Source: Polyodon spathula (taxonomy: Eukaryota; Chordata; Actinopteri; Acipenseriformes; Polyodontidae). Taken from it: a stretch of 64,000 nucleotides of DNA. Made by a program: the position numbers and the translations under genes. Shown here one piece after another: positions 61,639 to 64,000 of this stretch. The stretch is from contig NC_054545.1 of NCBI RefSeq assembly GCF_017654505.1, positions 12,116,047-12,180,046 on the forward strand. Direction: 5' to 3'. Numbering within the stretch: position 1 is the stretch's first letter; each line of letters begins with the position of its first letter. The notes beneath the pieces were generated by a model. The model searched no databases. It saw only the letters and a program-made list of their open reading frames with translations, and was not told the origin of the DNA.

Positions 61639-63806
61639 CTGATATAGTGAAATATTGGTTAGGAAAAGAACAAATGTGAATAGAGAACATAAACTAACTG
61701 GAGGGTAAACAAATAAATAATATAATGTGCTTGAGGTTAAAACTAAAGATGGGATAATTGATTAATTACTAAATGATAATGGTGTGATAAATTAGAGTTA
61801 AAATAATTAAATCTGGTTTAAAGTAAATAGGTCTTATTTAATAGAGACCATACATGGGGGGTGTTAGGACCCAGTAGAGGTTACTGGAGTGAGGAACCAA
61901 TGCCAGGTTTAGTCAATGGAGTAATTAGCAGATTAATTAATTAATTAGGTTTTAAAGGATGTGAGTGTGTGTGTGTGTTTGTTGTGGGTGATAGTAGGAG
62001 TTTGGTTGGAGAGAAAGAGAGCTGGTTATTGTGAGTATTGTGAAACAGGAAAATAAACTATTGGAAAAGGTATTTGGTTTACGATTTGGATTATGTTTTG
62101 ATTTTGGTGACGAGGTAACAGGCTTAGCCTGCCTTGTTATTAGTTAGGGAAAAATTTGTGTAGATAGTGTCCGATCGGGTTAGGGTTTGTTTCGTTTATT
62201 TTCCTTTTAGTGTAAATAATAACACATGCTATGGAATTTCCTGGCATCCTGTGTCTAAAAGTGTTTATTTGAAGATAGAAAACGGCCTGTGTTCTGCAAG
62301 ATCTTTACCATGGTATTGTCATGACCTTTGTCCTAATAACATGAACCATGTTGTTTTTTAAGACAAAAACACTGAAGCGTGACTGTCAGGAATGGCCCTG
62401 TGATGGAAAATGGAAGTCAAAACAAAGATATTTGAATAAAATAGACTCCAATGCAAGGCAGCTGTCCTTTTTATTTCATGTGGGCTGAGGAGCTAGGACC
62501 TGTACTGTCCCAGCGATGAAGAGATGTTACTGTCCTGTAATCAGGCTATTTAAGATTGCCCTGTTCTCATTATTGTATACCCCCATCTGGTTTGAATCGC
62601 CAGTCCAGTTTGGACTGGATGGTCTTTAAGTGCTCAACATAAGAGTAGAAAGCAACCACGAATATAAAGTTAGGGTCTTAATTTGCCATGGGCCCCTTCT
62701 CAACTAATAATAATGTTAGGGTGCTCTCCCCCTGCCGACCAGCCTATTTCCTCATCAATCAGCCATGGACAGTAGGCCCTGTTGAGGTCTTGCTTAATGA
62801 TCAGCCAAAAGCTGCCTTATACACATACCTGGAAACACTATAGGGTCTAACAAGCCTATAAACTCATGCAACTCATTTTTGTTCTTAAAAAAAAAAAAAA
62901 AATTAAATGTATAATTTCTGGTTCAAGCAATTAGTGTGTGAATTTGTGCTGATTTATCGTAGATTTGGAGAACCACCTACCACTATTTTATAAAGCATTT
63001 GTAAGTGATAAGAATGTCAGATTGATATTTTTTAACTGCATTTGTTTAATAGAGTAGGTAAAGATATATAAAAACTTATTTCATGTTGTAGTTGTAAAAT
63101 GCACTGTTAAAATAATTTGTTGCAGCTGTACCCTGTGTTTTGCATTGTGCGTATTAACAGCCAGTGTTTGTTTCAGTGTTGTCAGTTATTGACCCATAGC
63201 CTGTTTATTAATGGAAACAAACAAAGACTAATTGAGACGTCGTGCAAGGTATCCTTGCATGTTGCAGAACAGGTAACATGCAGAACAAAACCTTTCAATT
63301 ATAATCCATTCCCCTTGCTTCTGAACTGCCTACTTAACTTTACAAGACAGATTGATCCAGATTTAACTGGTTTTTACTCCGATGGAACCTCTTTCTATAA
63401 TGTTTATTAAGAAAAAGCACTTAAGTTTGAGTTCCTCTTTCAATGTGTGGCCTAGTGAGGCCTAGCATGGTATGTTATGCTGAGACAGAGACAGCTACGA
63501 GCACCCCTTTGTACATACTATATTACAATGAATTCTCATTGAAACTAACTTGAATTAGATGCATTTTCTACAATGTCCCGTAAATATTTAGCAGTCGCTT
63601 ATTGTAAATTACTTCTTGTAGTTCAAATTTACTTCACGAGTTTCTTGTTAGTACATATAATTTTGGAGCCCTCCTAGGAAAGAGAAATGAAAGTGAAAGC
63701 CCCTGGTTTGAACGCCTGAGTATAAAGGATCCTATGATGTATTTCATGTTGCCGTAGTGCTCGCGCAAAAATGTGCACTGATCTGAATGCAGACAAAAGT
63801 GGAGGT

Positions 63807-63810
<4 letters not shown>

Positions 63811-63843
<33 letters not shown>
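63811..63843. repeat. Poly-A tract, 33 A
   Basis: An uninterrupted A run followed by GAAAG. It may be the tail of an old retroposed copy, but no matching body was recognised upstream. Confidence 0.9.
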
Positions 63844-63845
<2 letters not shown>

Positions 63846-64000
63846 AAGATGTTCCTACAGATTTCCACATTCCCACAAACTAAAAAAAAAAAAAAATCTA
63901 AAACAAACAGGATGCAATAATACAGGCCCATGAATAGCAAACCAGATGCAAATCATCAGTGTTTCAGATTTGCTCAAAACCCTGATGCTGAGGATGCCTG

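Larger units (their letters stand above)
61420..64000 (+). other. rin3: rin3 intron (continues past the window)
   Basis: Begins GTAAGT. Contains (TA)n (61585-61638), a G/T-rich stretch around 61960-61990, A runs (63811-63843, 63882-63896) and no exon encoding the expected FLVR segment. Open frames here appear random. TTTGGACTGGATGGTC near 62610 resembles a short dispersed motif also seen near 50037. Confidence 0.7.

Overview
This window is vertebrate nuclear DNA, most likely from a ray-finned fish. It has short exons with GT-AG boundaries set in long AT-rich introns, many (TG)n, (TA)n and homopolymer tracts, and Tc1/mariner, hAT-like and L2-type LINE remnants. The L2 tail and a short hAT-like element resemble repeats I associate with non-teleost fishes such as gar, bowfin or sturgeon, but I cannot fix the species. 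There are no operons, CRISPR arrays or bacterial features. Almost all open frames longer than 60 codons are chance or microsatellite frames.

Two plus-strand genes can be supported. The first is slc24a4 (NCKX4, a K+-dependent Na+/Ca2+ exchanger). Fifteen consecutive coding exons run from 22214 to the TAA stop at 44190-44192. They join in one frame with matching splice phases to give 522 codons, a stop and the end of a split Ala codon. Both ion-binding alpha repeats and the C-terminus are present. The exon or exons for the N-terminus (signal peptide and extracellular segment) were not found and probably lie before base 1. The second gene is rin3 (Ras and Rab interactor 3). One confident coding exon at 61239-61419 encodes the segment entering the SH2 domain. 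A phase-compatible candidate first coding exon lies at 55166-55215. SLC24A4 and RIN3 are also neighbours in human, so the gene order supports both calls.

Layout: 1-22213 is slc24a4 intron, or possibly upstream sequence, with one probable non-autonomous hAT (7260-8075). 22214-44192 holds the slc24a4 exons and their introns, including a 164-bp hAT-like MITE (22699-22862), a 931-bp hAT-like element with an 8-bp target duplication (30581-31511), and a truncated Tc1-like transposon (41146-41832) wedged between long (GT)n(AT)n arrays. 44193 to about 54500 is 3' UTR and intergenic sequence with an L2 3' end (about 51460-52256). 54540-55215 is a candidate rin3 promoter and first exon. 55216-61238 is the putative rin3 first intron, with a 0.3-kb segment repeated directly about 1.1 kb apart. 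61420-64000 is the next rin3 intron.

I found no previously undescribed system. The most useful observations are the linked gene pair, the rin3 first-exon candidate, the TE boundaries with target duplications, the 26-nt slc24a4 microexon beside a T32 tract, a 45-G run and several clean inverted repeats.
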